Shown here in pieces: positions 62,141-64,000 of a DNA stretch of 64,000 bases. Numbering within the stretch: position 1 is the stretch's first letter; every line of letters begins with the position of its first letter. A model generated the notes under the pieces. The model did not search any database and was not told the origin of the DNA. It saw nothing but the letters and a program-made list of their open reading frames with translations. The stretch is from Bacillus sp. N1-1. Its GTDB lineage: Bacteria; Bacillota; Bacilli; Bacillales; Guptibacillaceae. A program made the position numbers and the translations under genes. The DNA is taken from assembly GCF_009818105.1 (NCBI RefSeq), contig NZ_CP046564.1:3038001-3102000 (forward strand). Direction: 5' to 3'.

Positions 62141-64000
62141 CTACTTCGCATCATACCAGGTGGAGCCATACTCATAATCAACTTTCAGTGGCACGTCAAG
62201 TTTGATTGCAGATTCCATTACTTCAGGTACGATACGTTTTAACGTTTCAATCTCATCTTGTGGTGCCTCAAAAATCAATTCATCATGTACTTGAAGCAAC
62301 ATACGTGTTTCTAACTTTTCTTCTTTTAAGCGTGTCTCCATTTGAACCATGGCGAGCTTAATAATATCCGCAGCCGTTCCCTGTATTGGCGTGTTCATTG
62401 CTGTTCTTTCAGCGAAGCCACGTTGATTAAAATTCCGAGAATTAATTTCAGGTAAATACCTTCTTCTCTGTAACAGCGTTGAGACATATCCGTCTTCTTT
62501 TGCTTTTGTGACAACGTCTTCCATATAGTTTTTTACTCCTGGAAAGCTTTCTAAATAGCGTTCGATAAATTCTCCCGCTTCTTTTCTAGAAACGTCGATG
62601 CTTTGCGATAAACCATAATCACTAATACCATAAACGATTCCAAAGTTAACAGCTTTCGCATGTCTGCGCATATTCGACGTAACATCTTCTTTATCTACAT
62701 TAAACACGTTCATCGCTGTTTTTGTATGAATATCTTCATCCTGCTGGAAAGCCTCAATCAAATTCTTATCTTGCGCAATATGTGCGAGAACGCGTAGCTC
62801 AATTTGAGAATAATCCGCCGCAAACATCACCCAGTCTTTTCGAGATGGAATAAACGCTTTTCTGATTTTGCGACCTTCTTCGAGGCGAATCGGGATATTC
62901 TGTAAATTCGGATCGGTCGAACTGAGTCTTCCAGTCTGTGTTAAAGCTTGATTAAACCTTGTGTGTATTTTACCTGTATCTGAGTAAATAACTTTTAACA
63001 AACCTTCAATATAAGTGGAATTTAATTTACCGAGCTGACGATAAAGGAGGATTTCTGGGATTACCTCGTGTTTACTTTCAAGCTTTTCGAGCACATCAGC
63101 AGACGTTGAATATCCAGTTTTTGTTTTCTTAATAACTGGAAGCTCCAACTTCTCAAATAAAACTTCACCAAGCTGTTTAGGCGAGTTAATGTTAAACTCA
63201 GTTCCGGCGAGTTCAAAAACCTTTGCTTCAATCTTACTCAGTTTTTCATTTAACTCTTCGCCCATCTTCTCTAGGAAGTTGGTATCAACGGAAACACCTT
63301 TTGTCTCCATTTCACCTAAAACAAGCGTAAGGGGCATTTCTAGGTCGTGGAACAGCTCATACTGCTCATTGTTTTTCAACTGTTCTTCAAGCTTGTCTTT
63401 TAATTGATATACCGCATAGGCTTTTCGAACAAGGTGATCCGCAAACTCTTCAACTTCCGGAAGTTTACGTTTCGCTCCCTTTCCATAAATGGACTCATCT
63501 GAAGAAACAATAGAAAAGCCTTCTCGTCTCGAAATAGCAGATAAATCATGCGTCGATTCAGATGGATTTAGAAGATAGGAAGCAATCACTAAATCAAACG
63601 TAATACCTTCTAATGAAATGTCCTTCCAACCTAAAGCTACAACGGCTCTTTTCGCATCAAAAACCCATTTCTTCTGAGTACGATCTTCTAGAAAATTTCG
63701 AAACAACTGAGACTGCAGAGCTAAATCTGTTGGGATAAAATAATTTCCTTTTTCATTCACAAGGGAGATCCCTTGTATGTCGGCATTATGGTAATTTTCA
63801 TCCATCACTTCCACAATCATGGCAGAAGGACTAACGAGATGTTTGGCTTCTATCTCGTTGATCGTCTCAAAATCTAAGTCATCGATTTTCTCGTCCTCTA
63901 CTTCTGTCCCCCCGATTCGATTAAGAAGAGACTTGAATCCAAGTTCACTAAACAGTGTAGCGACTGATTCCTGATCATAACCGCTGTAGCCTAAATCAGT
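62141..64000 (-). CDS. polA: DNA polymerase I, N-terminal part beyond the window
   Basis: Repair polymerase. The frame runs without stop from 64000 to the TAA at 62141, giving 619 residues, so the 5'-nuclease domain (about 260 residues) is cut off. The window begins in the linker (FKSLLNRIGG). A degenerate 3'-5' exonuclease-like domain follows, without clear metal ligands, typical of Bacillus Pol I. The polymerase domain has motif A DYSQIELRVLAHIA, motif B RRHAKAVNFGIVYG and motif C VHDELIFEAP. An internal ATG at 63820 is not the start. First gene in the window of the polA-mutM-ytaF-coaE operon. Confidence 0.98.
   Translation of the reverse strand, partial: TDLGYSGYDQESVATLFSELGFKSLLNRIGGTEVEDEKIDDLDFETINEIEAKHLVSPSAMIVEVMDENYHNADIQGISLVNEKGNYFIPTDLALQSQLFRNFLEDRTQKKWVFDAKRAVVALGWKDISLEGITFDLVIASYLLNPSESTHDLSAISRREGFSIVSSDESIYGKGAKRKLPEVEEFADHLVRKAYAVYQLKDKLEEQLKNNEQYELFHDLEMPLTLVLGEMETKGVSVDTNFLEKMGEELNEKLSKIEAKVFELAGTEFNINSPKQLGEVLFEKLELPVIKKTKTGYSTSADVLEKLESKHEVIPEILLYRQLGKLNSTYIEGLLKVIYSDTGKIHTRFNQALTQTGRLSSTDPNLQNIPIRLEEGRKIRKAFIPSRKDWVMFAADYSQIELRVLAHIAQDKNLIEAFQQDEDIHTKTAMNVFNVDKEDVTSNMRRHAKAVNFGIVYGISDYGLSQSIDVSRKEAGEFIERYLESFPGVKNYMEDVVTKAKEDGYVSTLLQRRRYLPEINSRNFNQRGFAERTAMNTPIQGTAADIIKLAMVQMETRLKEEKLETRMLLQVHDELIFEAPQDEIETLKRIVPEVMESAIKLDVPLKVDYEYGSTWYDAK

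Overview
The window is a stretch of chromosome from an endospore-forming, low-GC Gram-positive bacterium, almost certainly of the family Bacillaceae. The evidence is the spore genes gerE and sspI, a SpeH-type speD, gapB with CcpN-type boxes, T-boxes on pheS and thrS, an L-box on lysC, and a gene order very close to the Bacillus subtilis racE-gerE-sdh-lysC-uvrC-trxA-etf-mutS2-pheST-infC-thrS-dnaBI-speD-gapB-coaE-polA segment. Most genes are on the minus strand, so transcription runs from the polA end toward the racE end. I see no tRNA, rRNA, CRISPR array, prophage or insertion sequence.

Layout: 1-990 racE (cut by the window edge) and a MarR regulator. 1156-6324 glucose PTS block (glcT, ptsG, ptsH, ptsI) with a GlcT-controlled terminator, apparently inserted between ysmB and gerE relative to B. 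subtilis. 6556-12280 gerE, sdhCAB, yslB and lysC with a lysine riboswitch. 12779-14560 uvrC. 14638-23501 accessory block: a GT-C-like membrane glycosyltransferase, a split Ftr1/EfeU iron permease behind a perfect Fur box, a translationally coupled four-gene envelope-glycoconjugate operon (epimerase, UPF0104 membrane protein, membrane phosphodiesterase, GT2 transferase) and a second Fur-box-controlled helical lipoprotein. 23580-29287 trxA and the fatty-acid oxidation genes etfA, etfB, fadB, fadR, lcfA. 29561-36366 yshE with a 27-codon downstream ORF, mutS2, polX, cvpA, zapA, rnhC and a hairpin-forming intergenic repeat. 36415-39121 purine nucleoside salvage: a nucleoside hydrolase divergent from a guanine-riboswitch-controlled CNT transporter. 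39165-46893 pheST, an rRNA methyltransferase, sspI, an M42 peptidase, a dimeric dUTPase, ysdB behind a sigma-W promoter, and a VTT membrane protein. 47034-49430 short-type cytochrome bd oxidase. 49467-53579 ysdA, rplT-rpmI-infC with an L20-type leader and an AUU start, and thrS. 53587-64000 ytxC, dnaI, dnaB, nrdR, a small unknown protein, speD, gapB, coaE, ytaF, mutM and polA (5' end cut off).

The best candidates for something not yet described are the iron/glycoconjugate block at 14638-23501 and a structured speD 5' leader (58432-58553) that contains a sequence complementary to the speD Shine-Dalgarno. Both rest on sequence reading and inference; neither has been tested by a database search here.
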